64,000 bases of DNA from positions 17,889,666-17,953,665 of the forward strand of contig OX485807.1 in NCBI GenBank assembly GCA_950295325.1, in the 5' to 3' direction. The notes under the pieces are model-generated. The model was not told the DNA's origin, made no database searches, and saw nothing but the letters and a program-made list of their open reading frames with translations. The position numbers and the translations under genes were made by a program. The stretch is from Polytrichum commune (Eukaryota; Streptophyta; Polytrichopsida; Polytrichales; Polytrichaceae). Shown piece after piece: positions 36,901-49,579 of the stretch (positions within the stretch are counted from its first letter, which is position 1; every line of letters starts with the position of its first letter).

Positions 36901-38924
36901 CTGCCAGACAAACAATAAGATTGTCATAAATCTAGCAGCTTGCAAGGATCTCCCTGTTTCCAAAATTAGATCAATTTTGTACATTTGACATATTGATTTT
37001 AAAATCTATTCTCAAACCCTGTATAATGCTCCTGACAACTCCACACCACCCTCAATCTGCACAACTGAGATGCTAATGTTGTCCATTCATACTTATAGCA
37101 CCCACATTACTCTCTTCAGCAGAAATGTAGGAGCTTTACTATTACACTGTACCTTGGAGGAAATTATATCATCCACAGGAAGTTGCGGAACTCCTCCGAG
37201 CAACACTGTCACGGACGTTGCAACATCATCATATGAAAACACTGGTATCTGCATCCAGACAGTTTGTGCTTTAGCCACTTACTTGTGACAATTTCATCAA
37301 CTTGCACACAAAGTCATAGCAAATGGGAATGCCAAAAACAACAGTGCAGGCAGCCTATCAGTTCTCCTCTATAAATGGCAGAGGACAAAGCCAATTTTCC
37401 TAATCTACCTAGCAGTCAGGCACTAGTGGCCTACCTCCGATTCAGATACAGGATGGTCAATCCGCAAATATTGTTGCTTGCTACTGCTATCCACAAAGAT
37501 AACTGTCCCGTCTGCCTGCAATTCCAGCCATACTTGCTCAGATGAAACTACTGAAGATGTAAGATGAATCAAAGAGACAACTCAAAGTATCTATGAACTG
37601 TACACAAGACAGCAAGAACTGAATTCCACAAGAAATTACAGTGAAAATATGCTTATAGATAACCAGAAACCTTCTCAACAGAGGAAACTTGCAAAAGGTA
37701 GCACTGTGGAGCCAGACTTAAGCATTACCTCATACACAACAGCAATTTGCCAACAATGTTAATAGAATGACGATCTTCACAGTCTCAAACCACATTATTT
37801 GAGCTAAATACCTTGTCATATGCAAAGTGAATTTCTGTGTTGATAATAGAATAATACTTCAGTCAAAAATTGTAGTGAGAAATGCACCAATACATTCGAA
37901 TTTTGCATCTCTGTTAACAGTTAGTTCAAAGTTATGAAGGTTCTTAAAAGTCACAATAAATCTGTAAGTGAGGATGGAGAATTGCATGTTCTCAAATAGT
38001 TGTCTTCACATTAGCGACTCGTTTCTTTGAACCATGACTTTAGTCTCAGGGCTTAATAATAGGTAAATAATCAGCTAACTGCCTCAGATGGCATAATTCG
38101 TCACACCAGCTCATGGATCACCCCAATTCAGGATCCTCTAAGTGTTCACTCCTAGACAAGTGGGATACCTGTTAAGTACGGCCATTCGAATACGGAATTG
38201 CAAAGCCACATTCATTCAATCACTACATAGTGACACAGCACATAATCCGCAGACTAAAGTTCATCTTCGTTTTGCATCAATCTAGTGTAAACCTAAATTT
38301 TCCAAGATTCTACCCTCACGGAGACTGTTAATTAGAGGTACAGGGTCGTGATTTCCATCACTCCAATATATCTGGCAATCTGCTACGCCCACTACTCCTC
38401 CCAATTAATATGAATTCCCCCATCCATGCACCACTCAATACAGAGCATGTTTGCACACATGCCCTAAACAGAGTTACCCTTCCCCAAAGGAGCAAATCTA
38501 AAGGCCCAACAACGAGACCAAAACCCTATCTGAGCACAGACCCATGGTCCACTAACCCTCGTCTCTTTCCCAGCTGAACAATTGCTGAAAGCTTTCTCTC
38601 GATGCAAGCTTTCTGAGATGTTACGGACATAAAACCTCTCGAACTACAATCATCGGGAACAGAAACATAGGTCACCAATTTGAGGTACGGGGTCATGATT
38701 TCCATCATACAAATCTGTCTGACAATCAAATATGCCCATCACTCCTCCTAATTACTATGAATTTCCCCATCCATGCACCACTCAATACACGACATGTTTG
38801 CACACATGCCCTATTGAAAGAGTTACCTTCTCCGAAACAGCAAATGTAAATGTAAAGGCCCAAAGAGGAGACCTAAACCCAGTTGGTCATCATCTCTCGT
38901 CTCTTCTCCCAGCTGAACTGTTAA

Positions 38925-38967
<43 letters not shown>

Positions 38968-39153
38968 AGGCTTGCATCGCAAACTTCTGAGATGTTACGG
39001 ATTTCAAAGGTCTCTCGAACTTCAATCATCGGGAACAGAAACATAAGTCACCAACTTTTGAGATTTTACCTGCTCAGTGGATGCGGCTACGAGTTGCACA
39101 AGAAGCAAGGAAAGTAAGAAACCAGCGCGGCATCTTCTGAGGTCCGCCATCAT
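33972..39153 (-). CDS. type I membrane protein, probable plant homologue of ATP6AP2 (V-ATPase accessory subunit/prorenin receptor-like)
   Basis: Eleven exons on the minus strand: 39153-39070, 37515-37435, 37248-37153, 36900-36822, 36719-36624, 36253-36177, 35950-35840, 35668-35543, 35252-35147, 34795-34584, 34040-33972. All junctions are GT-AG and agree in phase, giving 378 aa. Residues 1-25 form a signal peptide (FLLSLLLVQLVAAS). A luminal domain follows, then one membrane helix (FFTVLILLLALVLS, about 343-356) and a short tail MPITKDSLLYSGAKMD. Several blocks align with animal ATP6AP2: DLFLRPQAVLSLSI with its LFHRPRATVMVMV; FNGIDELKKHYG..QLASK..L.ALQF with LAGLDEIGKRYG..FRDASK..VDALQKF; and the tail with DSIIY...KIRMD. 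Plants carry a conserved family of this kind, often labelled as an unknown transmembrane protein (possibly DUF7794). Role in V-ATPase assembly is inferred from homology. The ATG at 39150 is an alternative start. Confidence 0.85.
38335..39058. repeat. tandem duplication in intron 1 of the ATP6AP2-like gene (period 347) with a CT microsatellite
   Basis: Copy a (38335-38681) and copy b (38682-39058) share GAGGTAC.GGGTC.TGATTTC, CCCATCCATGCACCACTCAA, GTTTGCACACATGCCCTA, ATCATCGGGAACAGAAACAT and more. Copy b also carries a pure (CT) run at 38929-38962, whose expansion explains most of the length difference. Copy b abuts exon 1, so the duplicated piece includes the region just after the first donor. 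Confidence 0.88.
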
Positions 39154-39600
39154 GCCTCTTCTATTCTCTTCTCTTCGCCTCCAAAGGCGAATCCAGAGAA
39201 AGTTTCCACTGGGTTAACAGAAACGGCTAAAGTGTGAAACACACTGGATCTAATGATGTCACCACATTCAAGCCCGAGAGAGTCCTAGGGTTTCGGATCT
39301 GCAATCAAAATTGAAGACCGAGGGCGGGGATTTTTCGGTCCCCCTGCGACCCTCAGAGCTCTGCGAGGCCCAGAGGTACAACCTAGGGTTTGGAAGCCTT
39401 GATCTTGAGATGATGGCGCAGCGTTGTTGAATCCTTCGATAGCAAGAGCGATGGAAAGGGACCGAGGGGCGCGGGAGACGGAGAGAGAGAGACGACCGCC
39501 TTGCCAGGTCATCCGGTGGCCGCCACGTCATTCTTAACGCCCTGCCAACGTGGAAGAGATTATGCCCTCCACCCAAAGTTTCTTAGGTTGAACCACACAT
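39154..39600 (-). promoter_or_regulatory. 5' flank (promoter and 5' UTR) of the ATP6AP2-like gene
   Basis: This GC-rich stretch with GA/CT-rich tracts lies just upstream of the first exon, unlike the AT-rich DNA beyond 39600. It lacks an obvious TATA box, as is common for housekeeping genes. An open frame at about 39268-39576 (-) is judged a composition artefact. Confidence 0.4.
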
Positions 39601-40191
39601 TCAAACACAGCGAGAGGAAATCATGGCATATACATGTATCTCTCATTCATCTAACGTAAAAGTCCTAACACAATATGCAGATTGGAAGTCGCATTTCTCA
39701 GTTGATTTGGCTTTGGAATCAGTCTAGAAGACCCTATTTAGCCTCTAGTCCAAAACATTTGAGATGAACCCAATCACAACTTACATGGGGTTAAGTTTTT
39801 ATGTTGGTGGATGAGAATATGTGCGTAAGCAGAAATTCCTTCTTTGCCTCCAGTGAAGACACACCATAAGGATGATTCACCCTTGATCATAGTTGCCCCT
39901 CTTGCCTTCAAATACATCTACCTCGTTCAATAATATATCATACAACAAGGCATAACAAACCTCAAGGTGGGGCTTACACCGAGGTCCAAGACCAAATAAA
40001 CTCCCATATTGAGTGACCCTATTGTTGAGAGCAAAGTTTTGGACCCAAGGGGTTTACACTAGGGTTTGGGTCCAATTTGTGAAAAATGGAAGTGGTGTTC
40101 ATGTGGCATCAGTTTCCTTCCAAACCTTATTGGTCATGAGTCAATAAAATACTCCTCTCGATTTGAGGAACAAGTTTCCAAGTTTGGGTCC

Positions 40192-41400
40192 AATGTTGAG
40201 TCCCAAAATGACATCCATTAGGGGATGATTTGGAAATTTGGGCCTCGAGTTTCTTGGACCTAGACCCTAATCTTAACCCACCCTAAGCGTTAATCTCAAC
40301 CATCCCTCTCTAAACATGGCGTGCTTGGAGCTCATGGCTCCCACTATGTCAAAGTCGCATTGCTATTAGGAAGGCATGCCTAATTTGGTTACTTGTCTTT
40401 GATACCTATATTTGAGTGGTTTGCGGTTACATGTGGATCTAAGAACGGAGACCATGATAACTTGTGTTCTAAAGAGATTGGACTACATGCTCATAATTTG
40501 ATAACCATTCTAGGCTTCATAGTCAATATATTTTGGAGAGGCAATATGGTCATTCAATAAGATGAAGAATCCTCACCCTGATTACAAATAAGATATGTGT
40601 TAGACCTCTATAAGTAATCTAGGATATCCCTACAACTGTGATACATGTTTCCTAATATTCTCACATTATTCATGTGTTTCAAACACCTAGAAAAGTTCAA
40701 TGCACAATTAAGGTGTATGATTCAAGATGCTTACCTTACATGTGCCTTAGATTGTCATATTTAAAATAAAAAAGTTGCCTATGTTCGATTGTGATTTGAA
40801 TTGTATATGTCAAGGCTCGTCATTGTGAATGAACACCAAAAACGACATGGGTTACAATGAAATTGGTCTATATCTTTCAAAAAATGATAACCATTCTAGG
40901 TTTGATAATGATATTGGAATAGTATATGTGATCGCTTAAAGAGAGGATGATTCTTTATTCCAATCTCTCGTAATTTTTGCATTTAGACTTCAAATATGAA
41001 ACTTGAAAAGAAATGCAATCTTCAAGGTTTGCAATAGCTACCCATATGAAACTCGATTTGATATAATGGAGGATATAATTTGTGGAGTTTAAATTGCCCA
41101 CAATAGAGTCACAACTTGTTAGTATATGGTCCAATGTTGAGTCTGAAAGGAACATCCATTAGGGGATAATTTGGAAATTTGGACCTTGCATTTCTTGAAC
41201 CTATAATCAACTATTAACCCACCCTAGGCTTTAATATCAATGCATCCCTCTCTAAACATGACATGCTTGGAGCCCCCACTCTGTCAAAGGTCACATTGCT
41301 ATTAGGTAAGCGTGCCTTATTTGGTTACTTGTCTTTGATACCTATATTTGAGTGGTTTGCAGTTACACGTGAATCTAAGAATGGAGACCATAATAACTAT
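40192..41400. repeat. two direct repeats of about 265 bp, partly R1 family
   Basis: Blocks 40192-40465 and 41135-41397 are about 80-85% alike by eye (CATCCATTAGGGGAT, CATCCCTCTCTAAACATG, TTGGTTACTTGTCTTTGATACC, CCTATATTTGAGTGGTTTGC). The first continues into R1-type sequence to about 40590, and a weaker R1 trace is at about 40860-40960. Spacing is about 940 bp. They could be ends of one element, but no LTR-type termini, primer site or coding region was seen. Confidence 0.7.
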
Positions 41401-43805
41401 TATGCGTGGCTCTAAGAACATACACCAATATGGTCTAGCATATGGTTTATAGGATTCTTCAACAGAGTTCACAATCTCTTTTCAAAAGAAATGACATTAC
41501 TTAGTGGCCATTGGTGGGACCCAACTTGTGGTCATTTCCCACTCAACCTTTGGCATCTGATGCTCGTTTGCCCAAAAACAATTTACAAGGTAGTATGAGT
41601 ATTATCTTTCTTTGTAAATGTGGTGTTTGTGAAAACATCACATGGCACACAAAAATGTCACAAATGTCATTTTCTTGAATACCAAGAGAATTAGCTTGAA
41701 TTGGTCTTTGGAGGCAATTTTTGTAACATGCTTCACGAGTAAGAAGCAACAACTCAAAACTTTAAAAAAAAAACTAGGATTCAAGTAAATATGGACAAAA
41801 TTCTATAATGCACATGAGATTGTTTTATGCACAATTGAGACATGCGCATTGTAAAACAAATTATTTAGAGTATTAAATTATAATAATACATATAATCCCC
41901 AACTATACATACCTTGAGAAGTAATATAGTCAAATATTTCCTTTAGATGTGTATTTTTCACAAATAATATAATATTATGCAATTAAAGCATACTACAACA
42001 AGAGATGCAGTCCACACATGCTATCAATTTTATCATAGAGTTTGCCAATAGAATTACATACATGAATTTTCATTATGTTCAAAACTCATAAATAAGTTTT
42101 AAATTACTTAAAGCATAGTTAAAACTGATGTATTGTTATTGGTGCTCAAAATACAAAGAGTTTAGCTCACTTGCACTTGTATCATCTGAAATATATAATA
42201 GTATATTAGCAAGGCATGTGTCGTGTGTCTTAAGTAGGGCTCAATTGCTATTATAGACCCATATTTATTCATCATGTAAAGTTCATGGAGAACTTGAAAT
42301 TATATTGAATACAAAGGAAAACAAAGTACACAAACTGCATGCTCGGTTTGTCATGTTGAATTACTTATGTGAGTAAGTAAAGCACCTCTACTATAACGAT
42401 CACCACTCGCACCACATTTAGCAAATATTTAGTAAACTTGTAGTGGTAACAAAAAGCCAAGTGTTCTCCTCATCATGCACATGAAAGAGTCTTTGCATGG
42501 AGGTGTTAGGGTTTAAGTATTGTTTAGTAAGGCGCGGTGGTTACCTTGGGTCATAGATCATGGTGTGTGGCTACTTAGGCTTCATCACCATGGTCAATCA
42601 TTCATGGTTATTATATAGTTGGATTCCCAATTTGATTTTGCCTAAACTATTTCTTCATCATCAAATTTTGTTTCAAATACTTAGCTCATTACTCGTATTT
42701 ACCAAGGGGTGGACACTGGACTCTCTATGCTACGTATGAACTAACGTGAGTGTAGGAAGAGGTGGTATTTGAGGCGATAGCGTACATAATATAAGGGAGA
42801 GGTGTTTTTTTTCTTTCTAATTTCACTAAATTTCACAATTTCACTAACCTCTTTGTGTGTGGTGGTCCAAATCGGGAAGCATTGGGTTTATTTATTTGTT
42901 TGTATTTATAGGCACATAATAAGTGACAACTTCCATAGCAAATTATGGAGCTCTATAACAACAACAACCACAACCAACCCCCAAAAAAACTACTAACACA
43001 AGAAAAAAACACTATTGGTATTCGTGCAATGGAAAAGAGTTCCCAACATTTCATTTCAATGTGATTTCTTTGTGGGAGCTTGTAATGGCATGGGCCTTTA
43101 CGAGGCCTTCAATGACCTCTTAATTTCAACTAAATGGATGCCTAACAACTATGAATCTAGAACATCCCAATGGTGGATGTTCCTTGAATGTGCCCATCTA
43201 AGTTACCAACCTCCAAAATCTCAACAACATCTTCTAGGCTTTGGCATCACCACATGTGGCATCACGGTATTGGGCCGTTTCCGGGCATGCTTGGACAACG
43301 GCAAGGCTTGCCCGGACCCTCAAACCCCCGGTTCTAGAAGATTCCCCACGCCATGCTAATTGCAAATCCGTTTATTTCAATGTGTTCACAAAGGGACCAC
43401 CCAACTCTTTGCCCGAAAAACATTACAATTCAATACAACTAGAAACCCTAACCAAGGCTTTTGCCGGGATGGGCGGTCAATTATGACCCGGGGAGTCTTT
43501 AGGAGGTTAACATACTCTCTTTGCCAAGGAATTGAATGCGCGATGCTTGGGAGTGGAGCTCTTGAACATTAAATTGCTCTAACTTCCACTCATGGTACCG
43601 TAGTTGCCTACATGGTTCGAAATCGTGTCATTGACATTTGGAAAGGAACTTTTCATGTGCCATCATTGCGGTAGTTGTGGCCTCCAACATCCCCAAGTGG
43701 AAATTACGTTTTGCCAATCAAAGATGATTGAATCGTATAAGTTAGCCCTCTATGATAGTTGTTTTGGCCTCGTGTTCTATGTAGGAATATTCATGGTATC
43801 AATTA
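41401..43805. other. gene-free stretch
   Basis: Mostly AT-rich DNA with no supported feature. An open frame at 43015-43359 (+) is locally GC-richer (about 43230-43500), but its product resembles nothing I know. Confidence 0.45.
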
Positions 43806-44315
43806 CCCCTTTTGTGAGATGAATTCACATAAGTGCAAACTTTATTTCATGACTTTAGAAATCAATTTAGCAATAGGTTATATCAATTTCATTGGAATCA
43901 TGAACCAAATTCATGATATAGACAACCAATTTCAGTATATGTTGTTAACAATTTCATTAACATATAACTTTATTTCACATAGAACGATACATCATGTATA
44001 AGATTCTCCCAATCATTCTCCATGACTAGCTCTACCAAAATGAAATTCAAAGTTGAGAGTACGAAAACCGCAAAGTGTGAAGATATTTTTGAGATTGGTT
44101 TGGAAGATTCATGAATTGCTAGAGGTAAAGGTCCACTGTCTCAAATTGAGGTGTGCCACATGTCAAGTCGGTTTAGAAAAGTCATGAACTAAATTTAAAA
44201 AGTTCATGAAATTGGTAGAACATTGTGGTAACATTGGCTGGAAGGTTCATGAACTAGCTTGGAACCTTCATGAAAATTGAGTTTGCACTTATGTGAAGTC
44301 TACTCATCAAAGGAG
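43806..44315. mobile_element. Stowaway-like (Tc1/mariner-type) MITE, about 510 bp
   Basis: Terminal inverted repeats of about 45 bp: the left end begins CCCCTTTTGTGAG and contains TTCACATAAGTGCAAACT; the right end, reverse-complemented, begins CTCCTTTGATGAG and contains the same 18-mer. Both ends are flanked by TA (43804-43805 and 44316-44317). A TA duplication and CTCC-type ends are typical of Stowaway. The interior is rich in TTCATGAA-type motifs and has no transposase. Confidence 0.65.
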
Positions 44316-44317
44316 TA

Positions 44318-45819
44318 TAATGAAGCCAATTCAAAGAGGAAACACATCCGCAGTGATGCATGAATATTTCCTTGTAACGAACGGACTTTATTCATACAAG
44401 TGCTAAGAAGTATTTTGTGTTTATTTAATTCAATTGTGGATCAAGTAAAAAGAAGACAAAACAAAAGCACCATTTTAAACTATTGGTTTTCTTTCGTAAT
44501 AAATACTATACTTGAGTATGGCTATAGAGACATTGATTTACTGCAATGCAACTCGTGGTGGTTTACACAAGGGTCAAAGTCCAAGAAATTTGGGATCCAA
44601 TATATACTTTAAATGATCCCTAGTTGTGGACTCCAAATGAAAACTAGGTTTGAAGTTTAAATTCTCAAATTAGGTGAAATATTTTTATTGAATTGGGACC
44701 AACAAGATTTGGCATGAAAGTGGTGTCACATAAGCACCACTTCATTTCTCATATTGTGGACTCAAACCCCAATTTAACCTCCTTTGGGTCCAAATTTTTA
44801 CACACAACCATCAAGATTACTCGATTTAAGGTTTCTTTGGTGTTGGACCCTAATGTCAAACACACCCTCGTTAGAACTCCAAAAAACCAAACTCGGCTCA
44901 AGTAGTTCAAGGATAGCTTGGTGAACCTCGTGCATCTCACTCGGGTATTTTGCTGCCACTCTAAGAACATGAACATCGCATAATAAAATGTTTGGAAAAA
45001 GCACATCATGATTGATGCGCTGGAAATCATGTAGTCTAAGTGGAGGTCCAAGATGACCCTAAACTACTGGGTGATAGTGGAGAGGTACCGAATGGAGTGG
45101 TTGACGGTTCGATTCCCGCTGTGAATCTTCTCTCTTATTGACAGAAAAAACTAGCTAGGTAAGTAGGAAGCCAAGAGCCCACTCACCGCAAGGTAGGCAG
45201 TAAACTCCACCTTACACCGAGAAGATTCTTGAATATGGTAGGACCAACAAGCTCAAATTCATGTCGGATTGCCTGACGTTGGTTAGTTATTTATTTAGTC
45301 TGAGTGACATGTCTACTCCCACAAACAAATGGGAATTCAAATGTACGTTTTTAACAAATTATGATGCTACGCGGCATATGGGCTAGCAGGTCCACCAACA
45401 AATCAATACCGTTTTCATTTAATTTGTAGCATTGTCGTACACAACAAAAAAAAAAAAAAAACTCGGAGACTCTTAGATTTGGTGGGCATGATGTGGGTTT
45501 TGAGACACGGAGATCTCTACTTATTATTATGTATATGCATGGTCAAAGTTTGAATAATTCCACAACCCAACTTAGTACGGGCGGAGGTATGCTAAAGGAA
45601 TGTCAATGGTTTCATGATAGTAATGTGGTACTCTAGGTTCCGTGTAGTTGTGGGAATGTGTGGTGGCCATAAACCGCCCCATTTTGCCATATATACAATA
45701 CAAGGAAACGTGAAGATTTTAAAACGTAAACTAAGTTGACGAGGGGAAAAAAAAAGGAAGTAAAAGAAAAGAAAATGGAGAACAAAAGAAAACCAAAGGG
45801 GAAAAAAGAGAAGAAAAAA
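44318..45819. other. gene-free stretch with a possible SINE trace
   Basis: No gene is supported. At about 45060-45150 the text GGTTCGATTCCCGC fits a tRNA-type pol III B box and an upstream TGATAGTGGAGAGG is a poor A box, so a tRNA-derived SINE is possible but weak. No intact tRNA can be folded from it. Confidence 0.3.
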
Positions 45820-46140
45820 GACGACTTTGATGTAGTCACTGGCATGAATCATGATCTTGTTTCATTTTTGAGTTGGTTTAATTTTAAGTTTATATGTAAT
45901 TTTGAAACATGTGGTACGAAAATCAAAGAGGTGAAGGCAAGGTCCGAAAGAGTATTGCCTACTTTTGAAGGTGAACGTCATGAAAGGGCGCAACGGAGCC
46001 GGCCAGCATCTATCTCCCTAGGGTAAGTCCTTACGTTTCCACATGGTTGGTTGAAAATGTCCGGTTCACATGGATATCCCAACTATGATTGGGTGGATCA
46101 TAGGTGGAGGGTGCACCCGGAACGAAGCGTTGGTACTTGA
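45820..46140 (-). repeat. dispersed copy of the repeat body next to the CNGC 5S-like element
   Basis: The reverse complement resembles 7860-8110 in the CNGC intron: shared words include GACTTTGATGT, AAGGTGAACG, CCAACCATGTGG and a TAGGTG.AGGGTGCAC stretch. The 5S-like head itself is not evident here. Open frames across both copies look alike only because the DNA is related. Confidence 0.55.
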
Positions 46141-46249
46141 CAAAGAAGCCAGGTCTAATGATTAATCTCATAAAGTTTCGTAGCTAATCTTCAAATTGTT
46201 AGCAATTATCAAAGTCCACTGACAATGAGCCTTAAATAGGTAACATGGG

Positions 46250-46410
46250 TCCCCCCCGTCCCCCAAGTCATGTTGACTGATGACCCTAGATCGGTTACTA
46301 GATTTTGAATATGTAGTCCAATCTCTTTCAAACAAATGTCTTTCTTGTGTCTGTTCTTGGATGTGCACCTACCCACCCACCACTTAAATACAAGTGTATG
46401 AGTGAGACAA
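46250..46410 (-). repeat. R1 family copy, reverse
   Basis: Diverged copy of the repeat at 10180-10385 (CCTAGATCGGTTA, CCAATCTCTTT.AA, TTCTTGGATGTGCACCTA, CCACTTAAATACA). Confidence 0.55.
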
Positions 46411-46659
46411 TGAACCAAATATGGCCCATCTACCTTATGTGTGAATATATTGTATGACACATTTTGAATGGATAGGATGTCACACATTCATGATTGATGT
46501 AAGCATGATTTAAACAAACATTTCTAGCCTTGCACCTACTATTTGTTGAAACATGAAATTAATGCGAGATTATTAACAATTCGAAACTTATCATGCATAT
46601 GATCATTTTCCTCATAATATTGTATTCATTATAAAATGAGATTTATCTCTTGCACGCCA

Positions 46660-46810
46660 CCCTCGTCCCAATTGTACTAACCATTGAGCCTAGAATGGTT
46701 AGCAATTTTGAGCATACAATCCAATATATTTTTAACACATGCATTTTTTGGGTGGATGTTCTTAGATCCAAACCTAATCTTGCACCACTTAGACATAATC
46801 ACCTTGTACG
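46660..46810 (-). repeat. R1 family copy, reverse
   Basis: Close to the copies at 10180 and 46250: GAGCCTAGAATGGTTA, CAATATATTTTTAACACATG, TTCTTAGATCCAAACCTAA. Two reverse copies within 400 bp suggest a local tandem event or nested insertion. Confidence 0.6.
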
Positions 46811-47849
46811 ATCTAACTTGGAGGTCTATGGGTAGCTAATTTACAAATCTAAAAGTAAGTGGTCAAAAATGCAATACCAACCACTAAATACCTCATGGGC
46901 ACGGAATCGTGCTATCCATAGAAGTTGAAGACAAAACAAACCCTTGGCCTTGCTTTATAGTTTGAATATACCTTTTCCAAACCTTTTACATGGTCCTATA
47001 ATTACTATCAAAGACCTCAAATTAGTGTGGAGATAATCAATTGGCATAAACTTATAGAGGATAGATTGTTACCATACCCCCCTTTAACATGTTTGCCACA
47101 AATTATAAGACCCACCTTGTGAACATGTGCTCGGGTTGTTATTGACCACAAGTTATTGACCACAAACTAGGTCAACCAATTAGCATCGAGCGTAACGAAG
47201 GTGGTCACTCCCAAGAAGATAATGTTCGGTTTTGGTACACGTGACACTACGAAAATTGCAAAGATTTGTCTTGGTTTCCATCCATTAGGTGTTGTCAATA
47301 TGTAGCACGTGTATAGATTTTGGTACCATCTAGTGGACAATATCATCTAGTGGCAAAGCTACACAATTCTTGAATTGTATATCCACACGCATGTCCAAAT
47401 GCATTTCGAAGAAAATACATATTAAGTACAAGACAACATCACAAGGCTAAGGATTCGTGGTGTCTAACACAAACTCATCCACTGTGAAGGTGACAACACA
47501 TTGAATTGTATTTTAACATGTACGTGACTGTTTTTAGACGGATTGTCTCCGAAAGTAGAGTCACATACCCAACTTAGTCTAGTGATGATGAATTGGAATG
47601 GGCCAGCCCTTGATCTTGTAGGATATTTTTATGTCATACTGCAGCCCCTTCATCCAGGATGGACGAGTTTACGTAGATGCCACGAATCCCAAGCCCACAT
47701 CATGGCAATTGTTGCTAGGAAGCATGGGTCTAGAGTGCACACATGTGGTCCTTGACAAACGACCCAAATCTATGAATTATACATCAATGTTTCTAGGTAG
47801 TGAAGTGAAGTTGTGCTTTAAGGTAGACATGCCTACTTCAATTACTTAT

Positions 47850-48030
47850 CCTAATCAGACACCTATATATTAGGTGTGCATCCAAGAATGGACAACAACA
47901 ACAAATGAGTTCAAAGGGATTGGACTAAAAGCTCTAAATATGCTACCAATATAAGTTCAATAGTCAAAAGACATGGGAGACTTGTATGATCATTTAAAGA
48001 GAACAAGATTCTTCACTTTGACGATGAATA
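47850..48030 (+). repeat. R1 family copy, forward
   Basis: Matches 40400-40590: ACACCTATATATTAGGTGTGCATCCAAGAATGGAC-like start, GGGATTGGACTA, then GATCATTTAAAGAGAA.AAGATTCTTCA. It is more diverged than the 40.4-kb copy. Confidence 0.55.
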
Positions 48031-49574
48031 ATATAGTCATTGAGCTCAAAAAATTTAAGGGGAAAGTGGCTATGGCCACAAACTATATGTGCTAACTCGT
48101 CTCGTTCTAATATGGTGTTTCATGTCATAGGAGACGTATTCTACATTCATAATCCCAATTAGCGAGGGTGGTAATAATTCTTGAGGCACACACTATTTAG
48201 CCAAATATCAATGTTACTTAGGGCTGAAATCTGTATTAAGTGACACTAAATTCATGAATACATGCTCATTTGCCATATGTAGGTTTCATGAAAATCAATG
48301 CATGCATGCGACTAATGCGTGCCACATGCTTGTCAATGAATAGCGCCATGTTCCGATGCCTTCAGTGAATAGTGCCGAGTGCTAGTACTTTTGGTGAATA
48401 GTGATGATATCAACAATGTTATGAATTAATAATATTAGGGCACACATCCTTCCTAAATCTTTTGGTTGGCACTAATTCCATAGCATAAATAAATTTAGTG
48501 TTACCTTCACTAACTTTCCACACTCACTATTAGCCCACCCTCACTAATTTAGATCATCAATGTAGGAGGAAGAGTAATCATTTAAGATATATCTACGTTA
48601 TGTGAAATCAATAGTTGGATCAATCAATACATCATTTGACAAAACAACCATCCCTTATAGATTAATTAACTAGACAAACAACTTAACATCGCACTGCCAT
48701 AGAGGGCCCTCTATTTCATATTTAGTGAAATTGGAATGTAGATTTCATGTAAGATATAATTGGGTCTTAGCCAATGTGAGCATGACACATGGCAATCGTA
48801 AGGAAGACGGATTTTATTTCAATATGGTCGGAATTGGAGACCTCTACAGTACTACAAAACCTTAAGCATGAACGTCACTAAAGGTTGCAAACTCCCATGT
48901 TTACCACGCAAATCACATGTACATTGAAATATTTTCTTTCTTTTGAGAAAGAATTTGGGGGGGGGGGGGGGTGGATCATGAAGGCGGTTTTTGAGATTAA
49001 CAAAAACTTGACTCAAGTGAATCATCTTTCTTAGATCTGTTATTTTTATACTTTCAAAATTTCTTACCACAACTTCATCATTGGTAAAGTACCACTGCGT
49101 GTTTCAATTAGACCCCCCCCCCCAAAAAAAAAAGAAGAAGAAGAAGAAGAAAAGAATAGAAAGGTAAAAATTAAAAAAAAAAATGGTATGCATCCGATAC
49201 CCCGTGAGAATTATGGAGTTAAGTTACTTAAGGGCATGACAATGCTAGGGGGGGGGGGACCTCCCTATACTTAATTTCATGTTCATTAGAATGTCTTCCT
49301 CAGTTGTTGTTACACAACAACTATCCATCCCATTTTTTATGATTGACACCTAGTGATTCCAATAACATTTTAAGTGGGTCGATGATGAATAGTGTGGACT
49401 ACACTAAATCAAAATATACAGTGTAGTGGCACAATGTGGATTTCTATAGCCCATTAGACTTGTACTCCCATTGGGATAGATGGTGAAACACAAGGATAGA
49501 AAAGAAAAAGAAAAAGAATCCATAGTTTCAATGTGTAATTATTCTTGTGTAGCTTGGCTCTCGTGTGTCAAGAC
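48031..49574. other. gene-free stretch with homopolymer G/C runs
   Basis: No gene is seen. G runs of 9 or more occur at about 48957-48971 and 49250-49258, a C run at about 49111-49120, and a short (AAG)n at about 49132-49152. Confidence 0.5.
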
Positions 49575-49579
49575 CTGAT

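Noticed and set aside
39268-39576. 102-codon minus-strand frame upstream of the ATP6AP2-like gene
   Set aside because: Lies in the GC-rich 5' flank, has no recognisable motif and no good link to the first exon.
43015-43359. 114-codon + strand frame
   Set aside because: No family recognised, no splice partners, surrounded by repeats; not enough to call a gene.
45060-45150. Possible tRNA gene (GGTTCGATTCCCGC)
   Set aside because: Only a B-box-like T arm is present; no acceptor stem, anticodon arm or good A box. At most a SINE trace.
45736-46026. Lys-rich open frame of 96 codons
   Set aside because: A-rich low-complexity start followed by dispersed-repeat DNA shared with the CNGC intron; no coding support.
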